DNA from: Golubevia sp. BC0850
Lineage: Eukaryota; Basidiomycota; Exobasidiomycetes; Golubeviales; Golubeviaceae
DNA: 64,000 nucleotides
Assembly: GCA_012976225.1 (NCBI GenBank)
Contig: JAAVVG010000019.1
Span: forward strand, 62,001-126,000
Direction: 5' to 3'
Part shown: positions 1-10,548 of the stretch, piece by piece
Layout: each line of letters begins with the position of its first letter
How positions within the stretch are numbered: position 1 is the stretch's first letter
Program-made: the position numbers and the translations under genes
Notes under the pieces: model-generated
Database searches by the model: none
What the model was told of the DNA's origin: nothing
What the model saw: only the letters and a program-made list of their open reading frames with translations

Positions 1-1576
1 ATGAGTTGCAGAATTTGAGGGGTTTCTTTCTTTGAAAGCTCTAGCTAAATGTTCATTAGATGCAACAGGACTATCGTTTTCACTAGTGAAACTAATTGAG
101 CTCAAAGGTCTAGAAGAAGGACCTCCAGCTCCTCTGACTTCTGGAGAAAGTTTAGAAGTTGAAGGTCCAAAAGTTGAAGGAGAAGTTGAAATGCTATGTA
201 AAGTTGAATTGGAAGTTGTTGATTGAATGTTACTATGACTACTCATTCCGGAAGTTGAAGTAGAAGTTGAAGGAGATAAGGTACCATCACCAATTGAAGG
301 ATGAGTGCTTACTCCAATAGGAGAGTTGATAGTTCTGGAAGAAGGATCAACATGTTCCCTTCGAAGGTCCAGGAGTTGTGGAACTAGTTTCGAACTATCT
401 CCACTTGAAGGTCGACTTCGAGGTTTGGAAGTGGTGGTCCCAGTACCTCCACCCAGAACCACTAGTGGAGCTCCATTCAAAGCTTCATCTCGGGAATTAG
501 ATCGAGTTCTCCAGGTTGAAGAGTAGGACGTGGGAGGGTGGGATCCTGTGGTAAGAAGAGAGAAGGGGGGGCAAACGGGATCAACACTTCGACTCTGTTT
601 TCTCCTGTAAGATCTTTTGGATGTGGAAAATACGATCAAAGAACGCCTTGACTCTCCTGCTCTTGACTCAAAGATCGAAAGCTTTAAGAGCAATGGATGT
701 CCCAATCAGCCCATCCAACTGTTCTATCTATCTTGCCCTCGCCTTGACCCAGCTCCGACTCTATCTTTGAGTTCACTCACTGCTAACAGGACTTCTGGTA
801 CCTTTGCCTTCTCTCAACCTATCAGTCCAATCCTCAGGTTGATCCCCCGCACTCGCACTCGCATTGTTCAAAAGTAGATTACTCCCAGTACTACCTCTTC
901 TAACCACTCCAGCTCCATTCACCAAAGTAGGATAACTCTGATGATCATCTCTATGATGGTGATCCATCGTAGCATTCTGATTCGAGGAAGCAGAAGCAGA
1001 ATCGAATCTCTCTATAGCTTTCTTTCCTTTATTCCTCAAAGAATTGACCAATCCCGTTGAAATAGAAGTCGTTTCAGTCCCACTACTACTACTAGTAGCA
1101 TGGTTGTTCGAATGATTTGAACCTGATGGCATTTCACCTACTCCGTAGTTTGTGGCTGGCTTTGATTTGGATTTGGCTTTTTGATAAGAGAGATAATTTG
1201 AATCATCACTTGATGATAAGGCTTGCGATTTAGAGTACTTTGATAAATCGTTAGAAGATTTTGATAGAGATTTCATTCGATTTCTTACACTTGAAGGATG
1301 AGGATGACTAGAAGTAGATGGAGATGTAGAAGTAGATGGGGATGGGGATGGGGATGAGGGATACCCATAGGATGATGATGATGATGAGTGGCCAGGCTGA
1401 GGATGTCGGATCGATGAGTTGTTGTTGCTCGAGTTGTTGCTACTGCTGCCATTGCCAAAGAGTGATTTCATCATCTTATCTTGGATGGATCGATTAGAGG
1501 CGAGGCGAGCGGGGTAGTGTGGGTATAGTAGTGTCAAGATGTCGCCTTCTCCATTTCTTCCTTCCGGACTCATCAT
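1..1576 (-). CDS. Ser/Thr-rich low-complexity protein, partial (runs off left edge)
   Basis: Not recognised. The first exon (about 1576 to 781) starts at ATG-ATG and encodes a Ser/Asn/His-rich protein with poly-Ser and SPSPSP/STSTS tracts, a basic patch (RNRMKSLSKSS) and a stretch QPEDWTDRLREG near the exon end. The frame runs into a GTGAGT donor. An acceptor CCACAG near 546 restores an open frame (about 545 to 1), again Ser/Thr/Pro-rich (SRPSSGDSSKLVPQLLDLRRE), with no stop before the window edge. The open, compositionally uniform frame over both exons supports a real gene. No catalytic domain is visible in the part present; any folded domain must lie further left. The MMKSLFGNG methionine downstream is an alternative start. 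Composition suggests an intrinsically disordered regulatory or cell-cortex protein, but that is inference. Confidence 0.5.
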
Positions 1577-2210
1577 CAGTACCAACCATCAATCCTTTTA
1601 ATTCTTTACAAGCTTCAAACCTGATCCTCATCCTGATCCTCATCCCCTCAACCCTGAAAGTAGAAAGGCAGCGAGTATAGGATACCCATTCATATCCAGT
1701 CTCGATCGATCCACAGCTCGAAACACTGATTAGAGACGTGTGGTATTGGCAGCATCGGATATTCAGTCGAAAGCGTTTAGACGTATAGAAACGGAGAGAG
1801 ACCTTTACGTGTGAGTATAGAATGGAGAGAACAGAGATGAGATGGTCAGGGTAGGTAATGAGGCTCTCTGCCTAGGAAGGAGCGAAGTCGAGAAGTCAAA
1901 AAGTCAAGGGAGTAAATGCGAAAATGAATTCAATTTCTTCGCTGCTATCGAACCATTTCTAAGACGAGCAGGAAGAGAAGGAGGAGAAGGAGGAGGTCGA
2001 GTGCTTCTTCTTGGACGCATGTGGGTCTCTCTTCCGGGGTGGAGCTGTCTAGGAGGAATGTGTAGCGGTATCTAAACCAATAGAGCTTGAAGAGTACTTC
2101 TGCTTCGTGTTCGACGCGATTAGATTCCGTTGAGCCATGAGTGCTCCTTTCCTTCTCTTCAAGAATGCTCACCGACTCTCTCTCTCCCCTCAACAGAAAG
2201 TAACGAAAGC
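1577..2210. other. Intergenic, probable promoter of the Ser-rich gene
   Basis: No convincing coding frame. Short frames on both strands (about 1842-2235) overlap one another and are low-complexity Arg/Glu or Leu runs, so I take them as chance. The stretch should hold the minus-strand promoter of the Ser-rich gene. I see no clear TATA box or other motif. Confidence 0.4.
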
Positions 2211-2998
2211 ATGGGCGAGTCATCAACCTCTTCATAAGAATCTAAGGTCAAGAAACCAAAAACTTCCCTCGGAATCGCCAACGCAAAAGCGAATGCAAAA
2301 CATGAGGAAGAAGAAGACGTATCAAGTGCCCCCATCTCATCAAAGGCAGAAGCTTCTAAGAAGGGGAAAAAGGAGAACGAGCAAAACACCAGTCAAACTA
2401 ATCCGTCTTCAAAGGCTCCTGAAGCCCAACTGAAAGAGGCTCTTCGAAAGCTTGCCAGGGCAGAAGCTTCACTCAAGGAGACGACCAGGGAGAGCAAGCA
2501 ACTTCTGAAGAGAATCAGCAACTTTCGAAAAGTCATGGAGAGCTAGAAACCAAGTGGAAGAAAGCTGAGGATGCTTTGGTGGATAGAGAAATTTATTTGG
2601 ACGAAGAAGTAAACGAAGTAGAAGGAAGAGTTGAGGAATTAGAGAGAGAAATCGAAGAGAAGGAAGATCAAATTGAGGAATTGGAAGATCAACTAGAGGA
2701 GAAAGAGAGGTGGGATGAACTTAGAGATGAAGAAATTGAAGGCTTTACCGAAAACCTTCAAGACAAGAGATTCACTATCAAGGGTATGGCAAGAGACATT
2801 GAAGCAATTCAAGATGAACTGTATCAACTGAGAAGTGAATCAAGGAAGAAAGAAGAGGGAACGAATAAGAGAGCATGGGAATCGGATAAAAGAGAAGAAA
2901 AGTTGAAAAGGAGAGAAAGAATAGCAAGGGAGTTGAAGGTTATTATCAAAGAGAGAAAAAATCCAAGCCTCGTTCACCTGATCCCTAGACAGGTCTAG
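2211..2998 (+). pseudogene. Decayed coiled-coil protein gene
   Basis: Not recognised as a named family. From ATG 2211 one frame gives a short Ser-rich start, an in-frame TAA at 2235, then a long Lys/Glu-rich stretch (EALRKLARAEASLKETTRES) to a TAG at 2544. A second frame, open from about 2500 to 2998, carries on with heptad-rich sequence (VEELEREIEEKEDQIEELED; LQDKRFTIKGMARDIEAIQD). The two halves look like one continuous coiled coil split by an internal stop and a net one-base frame change, and I find no GT-AG intron that would join them. It is probably a relic. The alternatives are a live gene with an unusual intron or an assembly error. Confidence 0.45.
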
Positions 2999-4290
2999 AC
3001 ATCTCAAATAAGGAATTTCGTCAGTCTGGAAGAACAAACAAGAAAGTCAAAGTTTATTGAGAACACTTCTTTATGAAGAGAAAGAAGACCAATCTACCCC
3101 AAGACTATTCATTTTCTCTGCTGGGATCAGAGGTACAGCTTCAAAATCAGGAATCTCTTTGTGAACCCGGTATAAGTGGTCTCAATTCAAACTCAAGACC
3201 ATCATCAACTTCTCAAGCAGTTTCTCAAAAGAAACTTCCTGTGAGTTCTCTTCAACTATAAGGCTAAAAGAATTGCAGGCTTTCTAGATCACAGAAAAAA
3301 GTCATGACTCTCTGTCGCGCTTCAAACCTCCAGCTCCTAATCCTTCTCTTTGTCAAAATCATCTACTTCCGCTCTCAGCTCGTCTTCTTCTGATCCTGCC
3401 CTCGAGAAAAGGCTCAAGCGTTTCAGATGCATTCTAGGAAACGGAGCATTTTCTTCTTGCAGATAGATGGCAGCCAAGAACAAGAAGCCACGTAAAGTCT
3501 GTATTTACCAGAGAAATCTTCAACGTCAACTTTAAATGAGAACCAACTATGACCCATTGCGTTTCAGGTTCAACTTCTTTCTCTAAGGTTTCTACTTCTT
3601 CCTTTAATCGTAACGACTCAAGCTCTGCAAAGAACTCTGGGACTTCCCCATTTGAATTTTGTGGTACCGCTTCTGTCCCAAAGCCTGGAACCTGGTTGTC
3701 GACATTAGCATCTTCACACAAGGCAAGGGGAAAGGTAAAGAGAGATCAAGGCAGGCCGTAATGTCGGAATCAGAACCTGAGGATCTCTTTCTTGCACCTC
3801 ACTTCTTCTCACTTCTTCTGATCTGTCTGTAGATACATGGTAGGCAATACGTCTTCTTCTTTGGACACTTCAGTACCCTAACTGAAATGTCCTCGATGAT
3901 CACTTTTTTTGAATCAGAGTGTCTTCGGGAGGGCTCGAAAACGAGATTGGTGATAAAAGATGCTCTTGTATGGAGGCGAATGTTGGGAAGGTGAAACTTT
4001 CTTCGCGAAACGACCCAAAACGTTCATACGTTCTCTTCTTCCGTAACATTCAACCTCATCTTCAACTTGCCTCGTCTTTCTCTCTTTGGCTCTTCCTATT
4101 TGAAATCTTAGTCTGTAAGAACAAAATCCAACTCAGACCAGAGTAAGTCAGCGAAATTCGATATCTTTCGATTGAGTCCCCAAATCATTCAAGCACTAAT
4201 ACTCGGTATCTTTTTCTCCTCCCTCTCCCTCTCTATCTCTCTCTCTCTCTTTCTATGTATAAGATCTAAAACCTTCAGACACCTCATCAG
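2999..4290. other. Relic tract with short coding-like fragments
   Basis: No intact gene. On the plus strand about 3073-3261 gives a Ser/Gln-rich fragment that may be the tail of the coiled-coil relic. On the minus strand 3721 to about 3530 has a protein-like stretch (VPEFFAELESLRLKEEVETL, then EKEVEPETQWVIVGSHLK) without a convincing start, ending in noise. A CT microsatellite lies near 4215-4250. I read the tract as decayed sequence between two relic genes. Confidence 0.35.
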
Positions 4291-6024
4291 CAAGGAACTG
4301 GGCTTAAGGAGGTTGAGGATTCATTTCTCCTCTTGCCAGAAGAAATCTTCGGTCATCTTCATTCATTTCTTCCATCTCCTTCCATCGCCCACTCAACCTT
4401 CGTTTCTACTTCCTGGAGAAACGCTTTACATTCCAATCTACGTCTTTTTGATGAGATAGATTCGTCAGACATTAAAGCCGATCTTCCTTCATGGCAGGTC
4501 GCAGAAAACTTTTATCGTCTCTCTTCCTTGTCCCAACACAAGCTGATTAAGGTATCTCTGAACCTCACTCGCTTCTGGGTCAAGGTGCGTCAATCGAAAC
4601 AAATGTGTCATGCTTGTGAAGATGGTTCTGAAGGTGGATCATATGCTTATGAAGATGGTTATAAAGGTAGATCATATATCTGGCCTTCTGACTCTGATAC
4701 GGAAAATGAAGATTCCGATGTAGAAGAAGATTGGGAATCGGACGATGAAGAGAATCAAGAGCTCAGACACAAATCTAATAAAGACACTCCAGAAGATTAC
4801 TGGGAGAGTCTGTTCTCAATTTTAGTAAAGTCCGATTCTCCGAAGGAAATCGAGGTGGTCGTAGACGGGAACAAGAGTTCAGGAAATAGACACGCAGTTG
4901 ATAACATTTTTCCGACTTTTGTCAGCTCACTTATGGACGAACTGCAAGACTTTCCAATCCTCGAGAAGATCTCAGTTACTGCTCCTTCTGTGGTGTCTTT
5001 GAAAGCTGGAATTGAATAAAGACCAGAATCCGCAAGTTTCCAAATCTCAGATAACACAAAGGACAGCGAAGAGTTTCACCTGTTAGAATCTCCTAAGAAT
5101 CTAGATGGCTAGATCCCAAGCTTGATGAATAATAGCGTTAAAGACTTTGTGGGAGAAAAGATGGTCAAGTTTATCCTCGACGTTGACTCGTACGTCGTCG
5201 ACGTGCCGGCTGGAGCTGTTTTGGAAGAATGGATGGATTCCAAATTGAACCTTTAAAAATTAGATCTCACGAAAATAGAGTACTCTGGTGGTACAAGACT
5301 AAGCGCGTTTGTCAAGAACTGCCCAAATCTAACCTCTTTAAGTGTCGCACCAGAACATTGCAACGGAGAGACCCATCTTCATCCTAACACGTACTTTTCT
5401 GATGTCGTCGAGAATTTAGAAGGAGTCACAGATCTCAAGAGTCTTTACTTGGTGATTAATTGGTATCATGTCTCATGGGATACTTTATCGAGGTGGATTG
5501 GAAACGAACTGGAAGAGCTCACTTTGTTGTGCATGCATGAAGACCCAATCAAGTTCGATTCCATCATTTTCCAGTTCTCAGAAACCATCAAGACTATTCA
5601 TCTCGGACATGCTAACCTGGAAGATTACTCAATTTTGTAAATAAATATGGAAATTTCCAAATCCTTTCCAAACCTAGAATCACTTTGATTTTCAGATAAC
5701 ACTGGATTACCTATTCTTGAATTCTTCTCAGCCATCGAGTCTCCGAAGCTTTCTCAATTGTCCATCTGGAATTTAAAGAATGCTATAGAAGTCTACGACG
5801 TAATCACAGTCTTTCTAGAATCCCACGGACCAAATCTGGCAAAGTTAGAGATTTTCGGACTGAAAGATGATTCTTCTACTGCCATCAACTTTCCTCCAAT
5901 TCTAGATTTCCCTTCCCTGAAACTGAAGCGGTACACTTTGACGACTCCTTTACTGATGATTACAGATCCTGTTTATGGAATGTCAGGTATCCAAATTCTA
6001 CTGGAGATCAGCAGATTGACTTGA
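4291..6024 (+). pseudogene. F-box/LRR-like protein gene with five in-frame stops
   Basis: A single frame (codon first base = 1 mod 3) is protein-like for 1.7 kb. It opens with an F-box-like helix (LLPEEIFGHLHSFLPSPSIA, then TSWRNALHSNLRLFDEID). An acidic insert (DSDTENEDSDVEEDWESDDE) follows, and then leucine-rich repeat-like segments (NCPNLTSLSVAPEHC; LEELTLLCMHED; SPKLSQLSIWNLKNA). The frame is broken by TAA 5017, TAG 5110, TAA 5254, TAA 5638 and TGA 5686, without any frameshift, and ends at TGA 6022. F-box proteins recruit substrates to SCF ubiquitin ligases, and the leucine-rich part would have bound the target. No ATG lies directly upstream of the F-box; an acceptor-like CTTCAG at about 4273 suggests a lost or unseen upstream exon. 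A very small N-terminal product (about 240 aa) could still be made. Confidence 0.65.
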
Positions 6025-6456
6025 TGTTAAAATTAGACAGCTTTTGGAGTATTTCTCTGAGAATTGAGCAGAATTTTCAATACAGAAGGGTTGATGCAAT
6101 GTGTATAGGGATGCGAGGAAGTTGTGCGAACTGCAAGAGGTTGAGAGTTCCTGATACTTGTCTCTTTCCGCTGCGGTTCCTTTTGTTCTCCCTTTAATTC
6201 TCTTTCCCTTTCGTCTTTGGGCTTCGTCTTTTGTAGTTACACTTGGGTTTTTAAGAACGCAAACAGTACACGCAAGAACAGCATGGCTAAAAAACGTCGA
6301 CAAGCTTGAGAGCTGATTGAAGCCGACATTCAAGTCAGGTGCTCAGAGAAGAAGAACCGCTCATTGTTTGAGAAGAAGAGAAAAAGTTAGAGGACATGAG
6401 AGCCGACTAATAAGGGAAGGCCGAGAGTAAAAGGATTGCAGCTTTTTCCATTTCCT
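6025..6456. other. Gap between F-box relic and MSH3 3' end
   Basis: Only short, overlapping frames of no recognisable content. It holds the 3' flank of MSH3 (minus) and of the F-box relic (plus). Nothing else seen. Confidence 0.4.
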
Positions 6457-9400
6457 TCAATCGAGCTCCATCGCATCATCTTCAACTGCATCTCCATCCT
6501 CATCTACAATCAATCCGGCCAACTCCTTCATCCTCCTCAAATCCTTCTCATCAATTTCCTCTCCTTTTCCAAACAACCCCAACACTTCTTTCCCTCTCTT
6601 AACCCATCTGTTTCTCTCTCTTACCTGACTAATCTTCTCCAGTTCATCAGCTTTAACCTGAGCAACCTTCAAAAGCTCATTCGGTAATCCAGCCAGCTTG
6701 GCACAATGAATACCGAAGCTCTTAGAAGCGAGTCCTTCCGTCAACTTGTACAGGAAAGTCAAATCTTTCTCAGTTTCATCCCCTTCACCTTCTTCGATAT
6801 AACCCATATGCATGTTTCTGAACCTTCCATTTGAACCTGCAGCTACTTCTCCTAAAGATAGATAATGAGTGATGAACAAAAGAATCGGTCTTCGATCTTG
6901 TTCTCTTGTCAGAAGATGTTGAAGAACTGAATAAGCAATTGATAATCCATCGAAAGAGCTGGTACCTCGACCTAACTCATCCAAGATTACTAGACTCTTT
7001 GAAGTGGCTCGTTGAAGGATTTCTGCTGTTTCTTCTACTTCCACCATGAAGGTGCTCTTAGCCTTCCATAGGAGATCTGAAGCTCCCATTCTTGTGAGTA
7101 TTGAGTCATGAAGCATGAGATTGGCTGATGAAGCTGGAACGTACGACCCAATCTGAGCGAGAAGTATCGTAAGAGCCTGAGGTAGAAACGACATGAAAGA
7201 GATCAGCATTTGGCTTCCTGGGTTCCCTCCAAGATCTCAACTCACAATAGTTCTGACAGTAGAGCTTTTTCCGCCCATGTTCGAACCAGTGATGAGAAGC
7301 CCTTGAACTTCTCCACTAAGCTCAACATCATTCGGAACGTAAGGTTCGACGTTCGCAGCCTCAATAACCGGATGCCTCATTCCTTCGATCGAGATCCTGC
7401 CTTCTTCATTGAAGCTTGGCTTGCAATAGTCTGGAAATTGAGCCACTATTGCAAGACTTAGAAGAGCGTCTAGAGTTGAGATAGAAGCAACCACGTTCCG
7501 TAAAACTAGGTAGTGAGTTGAGATGTCTTGAAGGAACGAATGAAAGGCTTTCTTGGCTTCGATTGCTAGAGTCTCTACTCCTCTTGCTCTTTCTTTAGTC
7601 AATTTTATGATAGTTGGAGTGTGGAAGCGGACAAAATCTTTCGTTGCACTAATTCTGAGCCAATCGGAAGGCATTTTTTTGGCGTCGGCTACTCCGACTT
7701 CGACGAGATAAGCTATTCCTGACTTCTCGATGTACTTCAGGTTAGGACGTTTCAGCATGTTGCGAAGCTGCAGAGGAAGCGAAAGACCCAGAAGACAATT
7801 TCAGTTGGAGGTCGAACTCAAAATCGAGGCTGATCTTCATTAAATAACTCACCTCAATCAGATGATCATTCAATTCATGTTCGACCACTGCAATGACTTC
7901 TCTAACTTCTTGAACGTTCTTGTATTTTTCAGAATCAGTAAACATGTCTTCAATCTTGTTCTGTCTGGCCATACTAACATTGATAGCTTTATAAAACTCA
8001 GTAGCGACCTTTCTAGCCTTGGGAAAACTTGAAAGACATCCCTTAAGCAAATCGCTTTCCACATTGCCATCCTTGTCGAAAGTTTCAAATTCAGGTGTAG
8101 TAGTCAATCTATTCAAAGAGAGTAAGACAGTAGCCAGTTCACTCGGTTTGATTCTTCCATAGTTGATTCGAGCCAAACCTTTTTCCAAATCAGGTAAACC
8201 TTTGACCAATTGTGGAATCATATTCAAAACACCTTTACTTTTAATCAATTCATCCAATGCATCTCTTCTTTCTTCTAGTGAAACTAAATCTGTCAAAGGT
8301 TTCCCGATCCATCGTCTAAGAAGTCGTTTCCCCATCACAGTCTTGCATTTATCGATTAAAGAAACCAAACTTCCTTTCTCCTTTCCGTCATCAGAATTGT
8401 GATAGATCTCGAGATTAGCCAGCGTGTTACTAGTCAACAGCATGGTATTCTTTTTCGAGAAGGACTGAAAGTTAGAAGTAGATTTGAAGATCGAGGACAA
8501 TTGAAAGAGCTTGAGGTGAGTGATCAAACAACTCATAGCTTGCAAACATTGATGAGGTAAAGCAATTGCCAAAGAAAGTGAGTCTCCTTTGTCCAACACC
8601 TTCTCACCAGTCTCATTTATCGAGTGAGAATTTCTTCCTTCTTCTTCTGATTCATAGAATTTAGTGACTCTCGAAAGGGCCTCATTGTAAGATGGAACTG
8701 TTTCGATCCTCTCGATTCTAATCTTTTGACCACTTTGACTGGCTTTTTGCTTGGTGGAAGTCGATTCCTCGTTTCCATTACCGCCGGCTAAGAACCTGAG
8801 AAGCTTCTCAGTCTGTTTACTGAGGTTCTTAGGAAGGAGGAGTTCTGTCGGTTGTAGATGTGCGAGTCTGGTTTCCAATTCCTGTGAATAAACCGGGAAG
8901 GGAGGAGTCAAATCAGAAATCATGGAGAAGATTCTTCGAGATCAAAGCTAGAACCTAGGAACACTCACACTTCTCATCATCCCATCAGTAAATTGATCAT
9001 AAACGACAGATCCAGTACTCGTTTCACAAGAAACTAGTCCTAGCGTTACGATCTCATCGGATCCACTTCCACCTCCCAACTTCTCTGTTAAGGCAACCAA
9101 GCTGTTCGCAGCAGCTGGGTTTCCGAATTCTCCATCTAGCCCAATCGTAAGATCATCATCTACGTAGGTCGAAGATGTGTAGAGTTCAGAGAGCTCTCTG
9201 ACGAAAGGTGTCGAAGAAGAAGACGAGGCTGCTTTGAGAGCTGCTGTTTCCTGTTGTCTGACTACTCCGACCTTATGACCAAGAGATATGAGTTTCTTGA
9301 CGTGAACACTAATTCTGTGAACTGGGATCATGGCTGAAATGAAGTTCTTGTCTGGAAAACACATCTGTGAGGGGAGAATGAGAAGGAGGGGTTGGTGGAG

Positions 9401-10462
9401 GTTTGTTCCCTAGTCGTCTTCTCTCGGTGGCAGTTCCTTTGGTACTGAACAAGCTTCTGTAAAGAAAAGATCTGACTGCAGTACCTTCGTCTTCCATGGC
9501 CACCTTCTTAGGATCCTTCCTTCCAGTTGGAGACGCGACGCATCGAAAATGGTAGATCGGACTCACGATGTTAAGCTCGCTACTAGCAATCCTCGCATCA
9601 TCTCCATAGAACTTGAACTTGTATCCAACCTGTCAGCAGACATATCGAAGCAGAGTCGACATCAGGTGAGGAGGACAGAGCTCTTGCCACATCCTGCTGA
9701 CCAAAAAAGTCAACTCACCTCTACAATCAACAGAACTCCAGGATGTTTGGCTTTGAGATCCAGAATCTGTTTCTCCAAAGGGGTATACTTGATTCCAGCA
9801 TCACTAGCTTTTCCTTTCCCCTTTCCCTTTGTAAGGGCAGGAGCTTTCTCCTTGGCCTTTCCTTTTCCCTTCGCAGTAGGAGCACTGCGTTGAGATTTGA
9901 ATTGAGAAAGCTTATCGCCAACACCTTCATCTTCTTCATCTTCTGAATCAATGACAATTCCTTCTTGCCAACCAGATCCAGATCCAGAGGCCTCAGCTCC
10001 GTTGCCATTCGAAGTACTCTCACCAGCCCTGCTTTGATCAGAAGTACTAGCTTCTGGAGTGACCTCTCGGGTGGCTCCTCTTGAAAAGACCTCTGAGATA
10101 GCTCCCAGTAGCTGCTTTCTGAATGCATCATGTCTCTTCTGTTCAGCTGGATTTCTTCGAGATTGAGGTTGAGAAGAAGCAGAAGTCGAAGCTGAGTATT
10201 TCCATTTGCCTGTTCTTTCCTCTCTCGAAAGAATCTCTGCTTCGCTGAACTTTTGCTTCTTGGCTAAGGGTTCTGAGTAGGTTGAATTGGCAGATGTAGA
10301 AGCGACAGCTTCAGTTGTTGAAGCTGATCTTTTGGAGAGATTAGAAACAGATGGAGCTGCTGCTGACGCTGAGTTGGGATCTGAAGTAGAAGGTTTTGCT
10401 TTGAAGAATGATGAAATCGTTTTCATTCCATTTGCGCTACTATCTGACTTTTTAGGGGCCAT
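6457..10462 (-). CDS. MSH3: DNA mismatch repair protein MSH3
   Basis: Partner of MSH2 in MutSbeta, which recognises insertion/deletion loops in the nucleus. Six exons, about 1155 aa: roughly 10462-9719, 9629-9568, 9364-8969, 8880-7857, 7770-7248, 7172-6457. The N-terminus carries a PCNA-box-like motif (MKTISSFFK) and a disordered Ser/Lys-rich region with IVIDSEDEED. The MSH3-type mismatch-binding domain follows (KFYGDDARIASSELNI, then IPVHRISVHVKKLISLGHKV and ETAALKA). The lever/clamp part has ELETRLAHLQPTELLLP. The ATPase has Walker A GSNMGGKSS and Walker B LVILDELGRGTSSFDG, and a helical C-terminus. The KFYGDDA and VHVKK blocks separate MSH3 from MSH2 and MSH6. Unusual point: Walker A reads GSNMGGKS where the family normally has GPNMGGKS. 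The gene is divergent from BET2 with only 86 bp between start codons. Confidence 0.95.
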
Positions 10463-10548
10463 GATACTTGAGAGGCTGATGGTACTCGGGAGAGAGCAAC
10501 ACTCTCTATTGGAATTCTCAACTTTTTCTCCAGAAACAACACTCAACG

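Noticed and set aside
1337-1365. GGGGAT-like repeats resembling telomeric sequence
   Set aside because: They are the codons of a Ser-Pro tract in the Ser-rich gene. Too short and not at an end.
5017-5688. Nature of the stop codons taken as proof of C-to-T mutation
   Set aside because: Every stop codon is one C-to-T change from a sense codon, so this alone says nothing. Comparison with sister copies is required.
4291-6024. Altered genetic code or general stop readthrough
   Set aside because: All intact genes in the window end at ordinary TAA, TAG or TGA codons and contain none internally, so the stops in the F-box locus are local.
9309-9566. Open frame in MSH3 intron 2 that might be an extra exon
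   Set aside because: The MSH3 motif runs ELNI to CFPDKNF directly across the intron in frame. The intervening peptide has no counterpart in the family.
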